The notes: generated by a model not told the origin, from the letters alone. 64,000 nucleotides of DNA from Lactobacillus xujianguonis (GCF_004009905.1 NZ_ML136883.1:1-64000); one strand, 5' to 3'; counted from the stretch's first letter, positions 38,263-49,664 are shown. Program-made: numbers and translations.

Positions 38263-38341
38263 GTATTTTTTAAATTTATTTGAATTATTGCCTCAAAAAT
38301 ATACAGAGCCAAGTTATTAAGTTAAAATTGAATTAGTAATT

Positions 38342-39979
38342 ATGACAATTTTTTGTTTTGAAGGTGATATTTTGTATCCTGATAACAATATTTTTTCCTA
38401 TCTTAAATGGCGAGGCGATATTGACCTGGCTAAAGCACCTTTTAATGAAATTGACGCGCTTGTTTTAGCGGTTTTTTCGTATTTAGATCTACCTAAAATT
38501 GTCTCCTCTGGTAATAAAACGATCACCATTAGTGAGGCAGCCAAGCGTTACTTTGCACCTAATTATGATAATAACGATCATGTTTACTATCAACGTTTAT
38601 TAAAATTGATGGCCGAAGCTGATCGCTTTAAAAATGCTAAACTTTCCAATTTTGTTAATACTTTAACTGATCAGACCCAATTCAGCGCGATCAAAATTCA
38701 ACTTGAAGATGGGACCAATTTTATTTCTTTCAGAGGAACCGATGACTCATTGGTTGGCTGGAAAGAAGATTTTGAAATTAGTTTCAAAACCACGATTGCT
38801 CAAAAGCAAGCTAAAGAATATCTGGAAAAAATCATGCGCCACGATGACCAGCATTATCTCTTAGGTGGACATTCAAAAGGCGGAAATTTGGCCGAATATG
38901 CTGCAATTAATATTGAACCTAAATTCCGTAACCGGATTGATTATATTTATACCTTTGACTCACCTGGTATTGCTAAAGAAGTTGGTGCTCAACTACCAAG
39001 TAAGTTTTTACAAGAAAAGCTGAAGCGTTTTGTACCAGAATTCAGTATTATTGGTCGCTTGTTTGAACCCCAGACCATCAAACCAGTAATCGTCGACTCT
39101 TCTCGACCAGGCTTAGCTCAGCATGATGCTTTTTCATGGACTGTCAATGGTTCTCATTTTTCTACTGAAAAGCACCGTAATCCAAAAGCGAGAATTTATA
39201 ATCAGTTGATTAATGATTGGATTGGGGATGCAACGTTAACTGAACGTGAAAGTTTAACTAATGATCTCTTTGATTCATTAGCAGCTAGTGGTTCAGACAA
39301 AATCAATCAGCTAAATAAAAACGGGTTTGGAGGCTTTGGAGCAATTTTATTTTCTTTAACTGGGTCCTCGAGAAGAACTCGTTTTGTCTTCGGTAGTTTA
39401 TTCTCAGCTATCTGGCAAAATATTAAGAGCCACATCTCTTCGACTCTCTTTACAGTCGATTCAATTATTGGCTGGGTAATGCTGGTTTTAGGGATTATTT
39501 CCTTAACTGTTCCCCAATATGCTTTACGCGCATTTGGGATCTTAGTTGCTTTTGCAGGAATCGGCTACAGCGTTAAGCAGATCATTGATACTGCTCAATC
39601 TAAATTGCAAAATCGGCAAAAACGCTTCTTTATTGTCAGTTGGTTAATTATTTTTGCCCTTTCGGTAGCTTTAATTTCAAATAATCGTTTATTAATTTTT
39701 CTGGCACACTATTTCCTAGGTACGTTCTTAATTATTTACTCCTATATTCGGATCCGACAACTAATTTTACGTCGCATTAAAGGAGTTTTTCATGTAATTA
39801 TTACAGCAATCGAGGCGCTAATTGCCTTTGCCTTAGGAATTATTGTCATTGTAAATCCGCAATACTTTACTAAACGCTCAATTGTCATTGCCGGAGCACT
39901 ACTAATTGCTTATGGCTTCTTTAAACTGATTGGTGAAGTCTTCTTACAAAGAAAAAAAATACCGCGTAAACATCGTTAG
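38342..39979 (+). CDS. DUF2974 (Mbeg1-like) alpha/beta hydrolase with membrane domain
   Basis: This 545-residue protein has an N-terminal lipase-like domain (about residues 1-300) and a C-terminal membrane domain of about five helices (residues 370-535). The nucleophile elbow GGHSKGG holds Ser178, and FRGTDDSLVGWKEDFE is a family motif. DUF2974 proteins are widespread in lactobacilli and streptococci; they may act on lipids or esters near the membrane, but no substrate is established. A short region between the two domains (QLNKNGFGGFGAILF) leads into the membrane part. It is a single-gene unit ending in a bidirectional terminator. Confidence 0.83.
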   Translation: MTIFCFEGDILYPDNNIFSYLKWRGDIDLAKAPFNEIDALVLAVFSYLDLPKIVSSGNKTITISEAAKRYFAPNYDNNDHVYYQRLLKLMAEADRFKNAKLSNFVNTLTDQTQFSAIKIQLEDGTNFISFRGTDDSLVGWKEDFEISFKTTIAQKQAKEYLEKIMRHDDQHYLLGGHSKGGNLAEYAAINIEPKFRNRIDYIYTFDSPGIAKEVGAQLPSKFLQEKLKRFVPEFSIIGRLFEPQTIKPVIVDSSRPGLAQHDAFSWTVNGSHFSTEKHRNPKARIYNQLINDWIGDATLTERESLTNDLFDSLAASGSDKINQLNKNGFGGFGAILFSLTGSSRRTRFVFGSLFSAIWQNIKSHISSTLFTVDSIIGWVMLVLGIISLTVPQYALRAFGILVAFAGIGYSVKQIIDTAQSKLQNRQKRFFIVSWLIIFALSVALISNNRLLIFLAHYFLGTFLIIYSYIRIRQLILRRIKGVFHVIITAIEALIAFALGIIVIVNPQYFTKRSIVIAGALLIAYGFFKLIGEVFLQRKKIPRKHR

Positions 39980-39986
39980 ACAAAAT

Positions 39987-40027
39987 AAAAAGTTCAAAAT
40001 TCACTTTCAGAATTTTGAGCTTTTTTA
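39987..40027. terminator. Bidirectional terminator
   Basis: AAAAGTTCAAAATTC and GAATTTTGAGCTTTT pair around a 7-nt loop between the DUF2974 gene and the permease on the minus strand. Confidence 0.88.
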
Positions 40028-40044
40028 GTTGTCTAAACTAAACT

Positions 40045-41549
40045 TTAATTTAAATCAGTTAACCCATGCTTCTTCTTACTGATTATATAGAAGACGTAAG
40101 CTACCAAGGCAAAGAAGACGGGACCAAAGCCTGTCCAAAAAGCAGTGGCATAATGATGTTCTAGAATTGGTTGAACAACAGTGAAGATAATTCCCGTGCA
40201 AACAATAATTTCAACAAAAATAACTAAAGCCACTGTCCAACGATAGTTGGTAAAGACCCTAAACTTGCGTGGGTAGTCTTTTTCAAGAAGAAAGGAAAAG
40301 CACCTATCAAGAAAATATAAGGCGCTGTAGCGGCTACATTGCCCATATCAGTTAAAATTTGATAGAAATCTGTCGCTGCTTTACTACCAAAAGAAACAAC
40401 TGCAATTAAGAGACAAACAAATATACTTTGTGCCCACATTGCATTGGCTGGAAAATCATGTTTATTTAACTTAGTAGCAGCCTTAGGCCACAGACGTGGA
40501 TCAGAGCCCATAATAAATGATTTAATCGGTGAATAAAGTAAAACAAAGAATGCTCCTGTCATCCCCATTAAACCTGATAAAGCAATCGCTCTAACAAAAA
40601 CCTTACTAATGACTAAGGCTGTAGCCATATTTAAATGCAAAGCAGTTCCCAGTGCTTTACCTAAAGTTCCGTAGACCACGTAAGTAATATTTCCTGTATT
40701 TGCTGTACCATGAAGGATATCTTGTTGGTAATTAACTGAGAAACCAGTCATAAATATCATCAATACATAAGAAATAATGGTAAATAGTGATCCAATGATT
40801 AAGCCTTTTGGGAAATCTCTCTCAGGCTTTTTCATATTGTTAATCACACCACCTACTGTTTCCATTCCGCCGTAAGCAAAGACCGCATATACAACGAAGG
40901 AAATGATCGTAATTGGTGTTTGAAATGCCTTATTAGGAGAAATGATAAAACTACTTAAGCCATTAATTGGTTGGGCTAACTGACCATGATTCATAATGAT
41001 GATGACTAAACTGGCCAGAATGAAGATTGCATTCATGACAATCATAAAGACCCCACCAATTGAGGACATGATTTTAATTCCCGTCATCCCTCGCGAGGAT
41101 AAATAAGTTGATAAGAGCATAAACAGAATTGCTAGAACTCCGATTAACTGTGTGCCATGCAAACCTAGGATTGACCAACTCTGGGTTGTATCTTTACCAA
41201 AGAGAAAAGCAGAGATCGTAATCCAAAGCCTTGAAGCACTGGATACTAACCATAAAACCCAGTTAGCTAGCCAAACAAAAGTCCCGATAAAGGCCCACTT
41301 TTCACCAATTGAGCCTGCAAGCCAAGAATAAATCCCACCTTGGGCATCGTGAAAAGCTGAACCATATTCAGCCATCATTAATCCTGCTGGGAAAAAGAAA
41401 CAAATACCTGCAAGAATAAACCAGATAATTCCTGCATATGTCATTTGTTCATAAGAGACCGATACATTTCCAAAACCATAAACCGTGGTAATGATCATTA
41501 AGACCAAACTGGTTACAGTTAAATTTTTTTGTTGATTGTCCTCTTCCAC
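40045..41549 (-). pseudogene. YjeM-like amino-acid permease, frameshifted near its end
   Basis: The first 415 or so codons encode an APC-superfamily permease of the YjeM type (MTYAGIIWFILAGICFFFPAGL, WLANWVLWLVSSASRLW, YGGMETVGGVINNMKKPERD). The frame then slips at the A run (T run on plus) 40279-40283: five A give the ending HASLGSLPTIVGQWL, while six A would give KDYPRKFRVFTNYRWTVALVIF and run on to 40045, adding a final two membrane segments. The product as read loses its last helices. Either the gene is inactivated, phase variable, or the run was misread. Confidence 0.85.
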
Positions 41550-41628
41550 AATTAAGCCTACTTTCCTAAAGCCAACTTTATCCTAGCATTAAGTTAGACT
41601 TATGACAGCGCTTTTAATATCTTGTTAA

Positions 41629-41659
41629 GAAAAAACGTTGTCATACGACAACGTTTTTC
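41629..41659. terminator. Terminator after engB
   Basis: AAAACGTTGTC-ATAC-GACAACGTTTTT, a strong hairpin with A and T runs, ending the clpX-engB transcript. Confidence 0.92.
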
Positions 41660-41665
41660 AGATTA

Positions 41666-42250
41666 TTACAGATGAGCTTCAATCCAATCTCCTAGCTCTT
41701 TCACGTGAAGCTTAGTTACTGAACTAAAAGTTAAGACAGTTACATTATCATAACTTAAATCAAGTGTTTTAGCTAAATTAGCCTGCACTTTATTAACCTG
41801 ACTCTTCTTAATTTTATCAATCTTAGTGCATACGACCAAAATTGGCAAATTTAAATATTGGGCGTACTCATACATAGCAATATCATCTTTGGTCGGTTCG
41901 TGACGACTGTCAACTAAAATAATGAGCCCCTGCAAGTTAGCTCTAGTCTCTAAATAGTCTTGAATCATCTCACCAAAGGCTTCTCTTTGCTTACGTGAGA
42001 CCTTTGCATAGCCATAGCCAGGCACATCTACTAGATAAAATGAATCATTTACCAAGTAGAAATTTAGTGTTTGCGTTTTTCCCGGCTGAGAAGAGGTTCT
42101 AGCAAGATTTTTTCTCTTAAGTAGGGTATTTATCAAGCTAGACTTTCCCACGTTTGAGCGACCTGCTAGAGCAATTTCAGGCAAATCATCTTTGGGATAT
42201 TGGCTTTCTTTGACAGCACTGACAGCATATTTACTATCTTTAATGATCAT
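41666..42250 (-). CDS. engB: Ribosome biogenesis GTPase EngB (YsxC)
   Basis: This 194-residue GTPase is needed for 50S subunit assembly. [12 protein letters not shown] is the P-loop (about residues 31-42), DVPGYGYAK is G3 and CTKIDK is G4; the signature [16 protein letters not shown] (switch I) is present. The start overlaps the last 11 bases of clpX, so the two are translationally coupled, an arrangement common in Gram-positives. A strong terminator follows. Confidence 0.95.
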   Translation of the reverse strand: MIIKDSKYAVSAVKESQYPKDDLPEIALAGRSNVGKSSLINTLLKRKNLARTSSQPGKTQTLNFYLVNDSFYLVDVPGYGYAKVSRKQREAFGEMIQDYLETRANLQGLIILVDSRHEPTKDDIAMYEYAQYLNLPILVVCTKIDKIKKSQVNKVQANLAKTLDLSYDNVTVLTFSSVTKLHVKELGDWIEAHL

Positions 42251-43514
42251 TAGTGGAGGCCTTTACACTTTCCGGTTTTTCATTATCTTCTTTCCGCGTT
42301 ATTCTTGGCTGAGAATGACGCGTAATAACATCTTTAGTTACTTCTACTTCTTCAATATCTTTTTCACTTGGGGTCTTGTACATAACATCCATTAATGAAT
42401 TTTCAATGATGGTTCTTAAGCCACGAGCTCCCATATTACGTTGAATAGCTAAGTCAGCAATGGCTTGAAGGGCACCCTCAGTAAAGGTTAATTTTACATC
42501 ATCAAGAGAAAGCAACTTTTGGTATTGCTTTACCAAAGCATTCTTAGGTTCAGTCAAGATCCGAATTAGGTCTTTACTATTAAGCTTATCCAAAGTAGTA
42601 ATAACAGGAATTCGGCCAATGAATTCTGGAATCATTCCAAATTTTACTAGATCACCAGTAGTTAAATAATGAGTCCATTCATCAGCATTTACTTTATTCA
42701 GTTGATTTTCAGCACCAAAACCTATTGTCTTTTTCCCTAAGCGATTTTTAACAATTTGTTCAATACCATCAAAGGCACCACCAACAATAAATAAAATATT
42801 AGAAGTATCCATTCTAATCATTTCTAGTTGAGGGTGCTTACGTCCTCCTTGAGGTGGAACAGAAGCAATGGTACCTTCCAAAATTTTTAACAATGATTGT
42901 TGAACACCTTCACCGGAAACATCTCTAGTAATTGAAACATTTTCAGCCTTCTTAGAGATCTTATCGATTTCATCGATATAAATAATCCCTCTTTGTGCTC
43001 TTTCCAAATCGTAATCTGCATTTTGAAGCAACTTAAGCAAGATATTTTCTACGTCTTCCCCAACATACCCTGCTTCAGTTAAAGTAGTTGCATCAGCAAT
43101 AGCAAACGGAACATCCAATATTTTAGCAAGAGTCTGAGCTAAATAAGTTTTACCAGATCCAGTAGGCCCAATTAAGGCAATATTGGACTTTTGCAATTGC
43201 GTAGACGAGTCAACGTCCATTTGTCCAATTCGCTTGTAGTGGTTATATACAGCTACTGAGAGGACACGTTTAGCTCGATCCTGACCAATTACATATTCAT
43301 CCAATTCCTTTTTTATTTCCATTGGCTTAGGTAAATTGCGGGCTTGTTTAACAGAATCTGCTCGCAATTCATCATCAATAATTTTCTTGGATAAGTCAAC
43401 ACATTCATTACAAATGTAAACACCGTTACCGGCAATCATTTTCTTGACTTGATCTTGAGTTTTACCACAAAACGAGCACTTAATCTCTTCTTGATCTGTA
43501 AACTGTGTTGCCAT
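42240..43514 (-). CDS. clpX: ATP-dependent Clp protease ATP-binding subunit ClpX
   Basis: This 424-residue unfoldase feeds substrates to ClpP. The zinc-binding domain has Cys13, Cys16, Cys35 and Cys38 (CSFC...CNEC). The AAA+ core shows Walker A GPTGSGKT (116-123), Walker [10 protein letters not shown] and the pore loop GYVGEDVE. The IGF-like ClpP loop is seen as KTIGFGAE. A ribosome site (AGGAGGAATG) precedes the ATG. It lies downstream of tig with a terminator between, and upstream of engB. Confidence 0.96.
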   Translation of the reverse strand: MATQFTDQEEIKCSFCGKTQDQVKKMIAGNGVYICNECVDLSKKIIDDELRADSVKQARNLPKPMEIKKELDEYVIGQDRAKRVLSVAVYNHYKRIGQMDVDSSTQLQKSNIALIGPTGSGKTYLAQTLAKILDVPFAIADATTLTEAGYVGEDVENILLKLLQNADYDLERAQRGIIYIDEIDKISKKAENVSITRDVSGEGVQQSLLKILEGTIASVPPQGGRKHPQLEMIRMDTSNILFIVGGAFDGIEQIVKNRLGKKTIGFGAENQLNKVNADEWTHYLTTGDLVKFGMIPEFIGRIPVITTLDKLNSKDLIRILTEPKNALVKQYQKLLSLDDVKLTFTEGALQAIADLAIQRNMGARGLRTIIENSLMDVMYKTPSEKDIEEVEVTKDVITRHSQPRITRKEDNEKPESVKASTNDH

Positions 43515-43591
43515 AAAAACATTCCTCCTAATATCTACAGATTTAAGGTTATCATAAAATACACAATAAGAGAAAAATTTAACACAGAAAA

Positions 43592-43625
43592 ATAAAAGGC
43601 GACTGCTTTACAGTCGTCTTTTGAT
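43592..43625 (-). terminator. Terminator after tig
   Basis: AAAAGACGACTG-TAAAG-CAGTCGCCTTTT on the minus strand, followed by an AT-rich tail. Confidence 0.88.
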
Positions 43626-43653
43626 TGAAAAACCAAGTTTTAGTCTAGTTTAA

Positions 43654-44982
43654 TTACTTGTCAGACTTCTTGCTTTCCTTTTCTTCTTTAACTTTTGATT
43701 TAGCTACTTGCTTTGATTCGTTAGTAACTAAGTCCATAGCCTTACGTACAGTAATGTCGTGAGTCAACATGTCATCACTCAAGGTGTTACGAACCATCTT
43801 TTCATCCATGTTGTATTCAGCAGCCAAGTCCTTGATTTCCTTATCAATTTCATCCTTAGTTGCCTTAAGGCCTTCTTTAGCTACGATAGCTTCAAGAACT
43901 AAGTTAGTCTTAACTCTTTCTGCAGCATCCTTAGCAAATTGGGCACGTAATTGTTGTTCGTTAGTATTGGTTAACTTGTAGTAAGTTTGTGGGTCAATAC
44001 CTTGACGTTGCATGTTACCTAAGTATTGGTTCAATTGAGTGTCAACATCTTCTTGAATCATTGCATCAGGAATTTCGTCGATCTTAGCGTTCTTTACAGC
44101 ACCTTCAATAGCTGCTTCTTGAACTGCATCCTTAGCTTCTGCTTCTTTTTGACTCTTCAAGTTCTTCTTGATCTTGTCCTTTAATTCATCAAGAGTTTCC
44201 ACTGAGTCATCAACGTCTTTGGCAAACTCGTCATCTAACTTAGGAAGTTGCTTTGACTTAACTTCGTGAATCTTAGTTGCAAAGTGTGCTTCTTTACCAG
44301 CTAAATCCTTTGCACCGTAATCCTTAGGGAAAGTTACTACTACATCAACATCATCGCCAGCTTTGTGACCTACAAGTTGGTCTTCAAAGCCTGGAATAAA
44401 TACGTTTGAACCTAATTCAAGTGAGTAGTTTTCTGCAGAACCACCATCGAAGGCCTTGCCATCAATAGTACCCTTGTAGTCGATAGTTACAGTATCGCCC
44501 TTTGCTGCCTTGCCCTTCTTAAGAACAAGTTCAGCATTTTGTTCACGACGCTTGTCAAGTTCAGCATCAACATCCTTAGCGTAAACACGAGTGTTTTGCT
44601 TTGGAACTTCGATACCCTTGTATTCACCTAATTCAACTTCTGGTTGAACTGAAACTGTAGCCTTCATAGTCCAGTCCTTACCCTTATCCATTGATACAGG
44701 TACGATTTGTGGTTGGCCAACAGCTTCAATCTTAGCTTCCTTAACAGCTGCTGAGTATGCATTTGGCAATACTAAGTTCAAAGCATCTTCATATAAAGCT
44801 TCTTCACCGTAGTATTGATCAAAAATAACACGAGAAACGTGACCCTTTCTAAAGCCAGGAACACGCAAATTCTTCTTTACTCTTCTAAAAGCTTGGTCTA
44901 AGCCTAATTTGATTTCATCTTGTGAAATATCAAAAGTAAGTTCACCGGTAGTCTTACCGGTCTTTTCCCATTTTACAGACAT
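43654..44982 (-). CDS. tig: Trigger factor
   Basis: This 442-residue ribosome-bound chaperone and prolyl isomerase meets nascent chains. The ribosome-binding motif appears as [11 protein letters not shown] (about residues 41-51), the FKBP-type isomerase domain spans about 155-245 ([20 protein letters not shown]), and the helical C-terminal domain follows. The end is lysine-rich ([15 protein letters not shown]). Length is normal. It is transcribed between tuf and clpX, with terminators on both sides. Confidence 0.96.
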   Translation of the reverse strand: MSVKWEKTGKTTGELTFDISQDEIKLGLDQAFRRVKKNLRVPGFRKGHVSRVIFDQYYGEEALYEDALNLVLPNAYSAAVKEAKIEAVGQPQIVPVSMDKGKDWTMKATVSVQPEVELGEYKGIEVPKQNTRVYAKDVDAELDKRREQNAELVLKKGKAAKGDTVTIDYKGTIDGKAFDGGSAENYSLELGSNVFIPGFEDQLVGHKAGDDVDVVVTFPKDYGAKDLAGKEAHFATKIHEVKSKQLPKLDDEFAKDVDDSVETLDELKDKIKKNLKSQKEAEAKDAVQEAAIEGAVKNAKIDEIPDAMIQEDVDTQLNQYLGNMQRQGIDPQTYYKLTNTNEQQLRAQFAKDAAERVKTNLVLEAIVAKEGLKATKDEIDKEIKDLAAEYNMDEKMVRNTLSDDMLTHDITVRKAMDLVTNESKQVAKSKVKEEKESKKSDK

Positions 44983-45080
44983 TAATTAAATACCTCCAAT
45001 GTCAAATTTGAGTTTGCTAGTTTGCTACTTGCATACTAAGTTATCTTACCTTAAACGGCAACAAAAAACAAATTTTGAGC

Positions 45081-45119
45081 AAAAAAAGATGTACTTCTTA
45101 AGGAAGTACATCTCTTTTT
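45081..45119 (-). terminator. Terminator after tuf
   Basis: AGATGTACTTCCTTAAGAAGTACATCT then TTTTTTT on the minus strand. Confidence 0.92.
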
Positions 45120-45134
45120 CTATATCGTTAGAAA

Positions 45135-46325
45135 TTAGTCAAGGATTTCAGTAACCTGACCGGCACCAACGGTACGACCACCTTCACGGATAGTGAACTT
45201 AGTACCCTTTTCGATGGCAGCTGGCTTAATCAATTCAACAGTGAATTCAGTGTTATCACCAGGCATAACCATTTCAGTACCTTCTGGCAATTCAATTTCA
45301 CCAGTAATATCAGTGGTGTGGAAGTAGAATTGTGGACGGTAGTCTGAGAAGAATGGGGTGTGACGGCCTCCTTCTTCCTTCTTCAAGATATAAACTTGGC
45401 CCTTAAACTTCTTGTGGGTTTGAATTGAACCAGGTGCAGCCAAAACTTGACCACGAACAACTTGGTCACGGTCAATACCACGAAGCAATACACCAACGTT
45501 ATCGCCGGCTTCACCCAAGTCCAAAGTCTTGTGGAACATTTCCAAACCAGTAACAACTGACTTAAGAACCTTGTCTACCAAACCAACGATTTCAACTTCG
45601 TCACCGACCTTAACAGTACCACGGTCGATACGACCTGAAGCAACTGTACCACGACCAGTGATAGTAAATACGTCTTCAACTGGCATTAAGAATGGCTTAT
45701 CAGTTTCACGTTCTGGAGTTGGGATGTATTCATCAACGATGTCCATCAACTTGATGATTTGTTCTTGAGCTTCCTTGTCGCCTTGTAAAGCCTTCAAAGC
45801 TGAACCACGAACAACTGGAATATCGTCACCAGGGTAATCGTATTCAGTTAACAAGTCACGAACTTCCATTTCAACCAAGTCGATAAGTTCTGGATCGTCA
45901 ACCAAATCACACTTGTTCAAGAATACAACGATGTAGTTAACACCAACTTGACGAGCAAGCAAAATGTGTTCACGAGTCTGTGGCATTGGACCATCAGTTG
46001 CAGCAACAACCAAGATAGCACCATCCATTTGTGCAGCACCGGTAATCATGTTCTTGATGTAGTCGGCGTGGCCTGGAGCGTCCATGTGAGCGTAGTGACG
46101 ATTTTCAGTTTCGTATTCTACGTGGGCGGTGTTAATAGTGATACCACGTTCCTTTTCTTCTGGTGCAGCATCGATTTGTGAATAATCTTCAGCTTGTGCC
46201 AAACCTTTTTCAGCTAAAACAGTAGTAATAGCTGCAGTTAAAGTAGTCTTACCGTGGTCAACGTGACCAATAGTACCAATGTTTACGTGTGGCTTAGTTC
46301 TAACGTAATGTTCTTTTTCTGCCAT
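45135..46325 (-). CDS. tuf: Elongation factor Tu
   Basis: This 396-residue GTPase brings aminoacyl-tRNA to the ribosome. GHVDHGKTT (P-loop), [20 protein letters not shown] and the domain 2/3 block [16 protein letters not shown] are present. The start is the ATG at 46325 with AGGAGGGTC upstream, which gives the normal [14 protein letters not shown]-terminus; a longer open frame to 46352 is not real. It has its own promoter about 145 bp upstream and a strong terminator. Confidence 0.98.
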   Translation of the reverse strand: MAEKEHYVRTKPHVNIGTIGHVDHGKTTLTAAITTVLAEKGLAQAEDYSQIDAAPEEKERGITINTAHVEYETENRHYAHMDAPGHADYIKNMITGAAQMDGAILVVAATDGPMPQTREHILLARQVGVNYIVVFLNKCDLVDDPELIDLVEMEVRDLLTEYDYPGDDIPVVRGSALKALQGDKEAQEQIIKLMDIVDEYIPTPERETDKPFLMPVEDVFTITGRGTVASGRIDRGTVKVGDEVEIVGLVDKVLKSVVTGLEMFHKTLDLGEAGDNVGVLLRGIDRDQVVRGQVLAAPGSIQTHKKFKGQVYILKKEEGGRHTPFFSDYRPQFYFHTTDITGEIELPEGTEMVMPGDNTEFTVELIKPAAIEKGTKFTIREGGRTVGAGQVTEILD

Positions 46326-46468
46326 TAAAATGACCCTCCTGTAATTTTGCAAGAAGTCCGTTGAGATAAGTTAACGGATAATTCTCTGTTGAATATTGTA
46401 CTACTTTCATCGGCAAATGCCTAGTATAAAATGCTAACGCCATGCCTTAATGAAAATAACCTTAGCTA

Positions 46469-46496
46469 ATTATACTAAATCCTTTCAAAAAGTAAA
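46469..46496 (-). promoter_or_regulatory. Promoter of tuf
   Basis: On the minus strand TTTACT (46496-46491) and TATAAT (46474-46469) are 16 bp apart, just beyond the end of the upstream gene. A second possible -10 (TATACT) lies closer to tuf. Confidence 0.6.
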
Positions 46497-46511
46497 CCTT
46501 TTTGCCTAAAA

Positions 46512-47345
46512 TTATTGCGGTAAATTTTGATAAATTTTTTCAAGTAGCTCCTGATGGCTTCGACCATTTTTTGTTTCAAGAAAAGAAACCAGATCACTCG
46601 TAAAACTATCAGGATCCTTGATATAGCTTGAAATCATTGGATAAAGACTACCAAAAATAAGATTTGCCTCTCCTAACATTAGTGGCAATTGACTAGGATT
46701 ATTTCTAAATTTACTACCTAAAGAAGCAATCACTTCTTGATAAATAGTATTTTTCTCTAACAAGACTGTTTCAGCAGGAATAAAAGCTTGCATTTTTCCA
46801 ATAACCCAAACTTTGACTTCTTCTGTAACGCCTAGACGAACCAAGTCTTCGCAAATTGCTAAACGAACCGCAAAATTTTGACTTGGATCTAATAATAAGC
46901 TTTGTGCAAAAGACTTAAAATTAATCAAGTTTAACTTCAATAACTGTTCATAATCAAATTGACTAATATTCTTCTGCCGCTTAAATAAATCCATAATCAT
47001 CTTTTGATCTTGGTCACTAGCTGGAGTTACTTGAAGTGGGGCTTTACGTCCACTAACATGTTCTACTTGCAAAGCCTCAATCAAAAAATGATTTGCTGCT
47101 AAAACATTGAAATATTCTAAATAAACTTGCTGGTCAGAAAAAAGATCAGGTTCTTCCTTAATTAAGGTGTAGGCCTGATCTTCTTGCTTATTACGACAAT
47201 ATAAATCACATAAACGCAAAACAATTTGCGTATCGTGATGCATTCTTAGAGCTTCTAATAAGTTCTGAATGGCACCTGTTAAGTTGTGATTCTTTTCGTT
47301 TTCTTCAGCAAGTTTCATCAAATTTTCTTGACTTAATGAAACCAT
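46512..47345 (-). CDS. TPR-like protein (DUF3196 type)
   Basis: This 277-residue soluble all-helical protein begins with TPR-like repeats (ENLMKLAEENEKNHNLTGAI, ALRMHHDTQIVLRLCDLYCRNKQEDQAY). It resembles the DUF3196 family of lactobacilli and streptococci, whose function is unknown. It starts 2 bp after rnjB and is thus co-transcribed with RNase J2, which suggests, but does not show, a link to RNA processing. No signal peptide or membrane segment is seen. Confidence 0.7.
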   Translation of the reverse strand: MVSLSQENLMKLAEENEKNHNLTGAIQNLLEALRMHHDTQIVLRLCDLYCRNKQEDQAYTLIKEEPDLFSDQQVYLEYFNVLAANHFLIEALQVEHVSGRKAPLQVTPASDQDQKMIMDLFKRQKNISQFDYEQLLKLNLINFKSFAQSLLLDPSQNFAVRLAICEDLVRLGVTEEVKVWVIGKMQAFIPAETVLLEKNTIYQEVIASLGSKFRNNPSQLPLMLGEANLIFGSLYPMISSYIKDPDSFTSDLVSFLETKNGRSHQELLEKIYQNLPQ

Positions 47346-47347
47346 AC

Positions 47348-49192
47348 TTATTCCTTATTTTCTTTACTCTTCTCAACTACTTTTTTGCCCGTCTTATTTA
47401 CATCGACTGGATGGCGTGATTTACGTCTATTCTTATGATTAGTAGTTGAATGGGACTTTTTAGGAGCTGATTCCTTATTATCATCAGTCTTGGCACTCTT
47501 CTTTTGCATTGCCCGATGACGATTTTGATTTACTTCCATCACTACCGGTAAGACTACTGGACGACGGTTAGTTTGCTTATACAGGAACTTCTCCAAGTCA
47601 TTCCGAATATCTTGTTTAAGTTCACTCCAATCGAACTTTTTATGTTCAAAATTATTTGCAATTGCCTTTTTAATAATTTCGATGGAGTCATTCATCAACT
47701 TATGATTTGCTTTAATATAAACAAATCCACGGCTTGTTACTTGTGGTTGGGCAATAATCTTTTTCTTTTTACGGTCGATCGTTACCACGGCAATAAAAAT
47801 CCCGTCATCTGATAAAATTTCACGATCCCGTAGAACAATATTACCTACATCCCCTACACCGGAACCATCAATCATAATATCTTCGCCAGGAACTGGATCA
47901 GATAAATAGAAACGCTTTTTCTTAAAATCGTAATTATAGCAATCACCGTTCTTGGAAATAAAGATATTATCTTTATCCATACCAGTTTTTTCGGCAAGAT
48001 CTTTATGAATTTCCATTAAACGATATTCACCAATTACTGGGAACAAAAACTTAGGCTTCAAGGTATCAATCAATAATTGCAAGTCTCTTCCCGTAGCGTG
48101 TCCGCTAGTGTGCTTATCACGGCCTAACTGAATGACAGTCCCGCCGGCACGGTAAACCATATCGCTAGTTTCTGCTACCATTGTTTCCACTGAATGAGAT
48201 GGTGTAGTAGCAATAAAGACTAAATCACCTTTATGAATCTTAATCATGCTATGGCGCTTAGTGGCCATTTTTTGTAATGAGTTTAATGGTTCACCCATCC
48301 GACCAGTCTCCAAGATAACAGTTTTATCATCTGGGGTAGTCTTAAGATCCTTAACTCTCATTAATAAGCCATCTGGGACTTGTAAATAGCCCAGCTTCAT
48401 TGCTGTACGAACGATTTTAGCAACATCGCGACCAGTTAATAAAACTCTGCGTCCAGTTGCATGGGCAGCATTCAAGACTTCTTGAACACGGTTTAAATTA
48501 GAAGCTTTAGCCGCAACAATAATTCTCCCTTTTGCATTTCTAAACACATCAGTGACATAGCTACCAATGCTTTGCTCAGATGCGCTTGGGAACCAGGCTT
48601 CAGCATTTGAAGAATCACTAAGTAAAGCCAAGACATTCTTAGTCTCAATTTCAGCTAAGCGATCCATATCAGTGCGGTAATTTGGTGCAGCTGATGGATC
48701 AAACTTGAAGTCACCAGTATAAACAATTTCTCCAGCTGGTGTATGAACGACAATTCCTAATGAATCAGGTATTGAGTGGGTAGTATGGAAGAATGAGATG
48801 CTAGCATTTCTAAAATCAATTTCAGTATTAGCATCAATCACGTGGAAAAGACTATTTTTAATCTTTTTATTTTCACGTTTTACTTCAATTTTTGCCAATT
48901 CAACGGTTAATTGTGAACCAAATACCGGAATATCATACTTGCGCAAAATATATGGTAATGCACCAATTGAATCGGCATGCCCATGAGTTAAGAAAATTCC
49001 AGCTACACGATCTCCATATTGTGCAAAGAAATCTAAATCGGGAATCACAACATCAATTCCGAATAAAGAACTATCTGGATACTTCAATCCTGCATCCAAA
49101 ACAAAAATTTCATCATTAACTTGAACTGCGAACATGTCTTTTCCTTGCTCACGTACGCCGCTCAAAATCATTATCTTAATTTGATCAGCCAT
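47348..49192 (-). CDS. rnjB: Ribonuclease J2
   Basis: This 614-residue metallo-beta-lactamase / beta-CASP protein is the J2-type paralogue. The metal motif reads HGHADS (residues 70-75) where the active enzyme has HGHEDH, so catalytic activity is likely weak, as known for J2 proteins. HTTHSIPDSLG, YTGDFKFDPSA, SDSSNAE, the HTSGHATG beta-CASP block and the C-terminal domain are present. A basic tail (KKSHSTTNHKNRRKSRH) may bind RNA. It likely pairs with J1 (61057-62736) in RNA decay and maturation. Ribosome site AAAAGGAA precedes its ATG. Confidence 0.93.
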   Translation of the reverse strand: MADQIKIMILSGVREQGKDMFAVQVNDEIFVLDAGLKYPDSSLFGIDVVIPDLDFFAQYGDRVAGIFLTHGHADSIGALPYILRKYDIPVFGSQLTVELAKIEVKRENKKIKNSLFHVIDANTEIDFRNASISFFHTTHSIPDSLGIVVHTPAGEIVYTGDFKFDPSAAPNYRTDMDRLAEIETKNVLALLSDSSNAEAWFPSASEQSIGSYVTDVFRNAKGRIIVAAKASNLNRVQEVLNAAHATGRRVLLTGRDVAKIVRTAMKLGYLQVPDGLLMRVKDLKTTPDDKTVILETGRMGEPLNSLQKMATKRHSMIKIHKGDLVFIATTPSHSVETMVAETSDMVYRAGGTVIQLGRDKHTSGHATGRDLQLLIDTLKPKFLFPVIGEYRLMEIHKDLAEKTGMDKDNIFISKNGDCYNYDFKKKRFYLSDPVPGEDIMIDGSGVGDVGNIVLRDREILSDDGIFIAVVTIDRKKKKIIAQPQVTSRGFVYIKANHKLMNDSIEIIKKAIANNFEHKKFDWSELKQDIRNDLEKFLYKQTNRRPVVLPVVMEVNQNRHRAMQKKSAKTDDNKESAPKKSHSTTNHKNRRKSRHPVDVNKTGKKVVEKSKENKE

Positions 49193-49313
49193 ATTAATTC
49201 CTTTTCTACTTGTAATATTTTTATTATTGAATTTTTAATTTTATGGATCTGACGATCACAACGTAAATACAATCTTATTTGATTTTAGCATAAACAGGAC
49301 CTAATTGACAAAA

Positions 49314-49344
49314 ACAAAAAAGCCAGTCCAAACGGACTGACTCT
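49314..49344 (-). terminator. Terminator after rpsO
   Basis: AGTCAGTCC-GTTT-GGACTGGCT then TTTTT on the minus strand. Confidence 0.9.
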
Positions 49345-49363
49345 TAAATCATTTAAGCTAAGA

Positions 49364-49633
49364 CTAACGACGCAAACCTAACTTCTTGATCAATTCACGG
49401 TAACGGTTAAGATCGTTCTTTTCTAAGTAACGAAGTAAGTTACGACGGTGACCAATCTTCTTAAGCAAACCAACGTATGAGTGGTGGTCGTGCTTGTGAC
49501 TCTTCATGTGGTCAGTTAAGTTGTTGATGTCAGCAGTCAAAACTGCAACTTGAACTTCAACAGAACCAGTGTCACCTTCGTGGGTTGCGTATTCTTTAAT
49601 GATTTCGTCTTTTTTTGCTTTTGAAATAGCCAT
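49364..49633 (-). CDS. rpsO: 30S ribosomal protein S15
   Basis: This 89-residue protein binds the 16S rRNA central domain. It begins [21 protein letters not shown] and contains the LTxHLKxHxKDHHSxxGL-type segment ([20 protein letters not shown]) and [12 protein letters not shown]. The ATG at 49633 has AAAGGTG upstream; the three extra codons to 49642 are not used. A structured leader likely mediates autoregulation. It is transcribed divergently from rpsT. Confidence 0.97.
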   Translation of the reverse strand: MAISKAKKDEIIKEYATHEGDTGSVEVQVAVLTADINNLTDHMKSHKHDHHSYVGLLKKIGHRRNLLRYLEKNDLNRYRELIKKLGLRR

Positions 49634-49664
49634 TTTATTCACCTTTCAAATACTAAAACAATTG

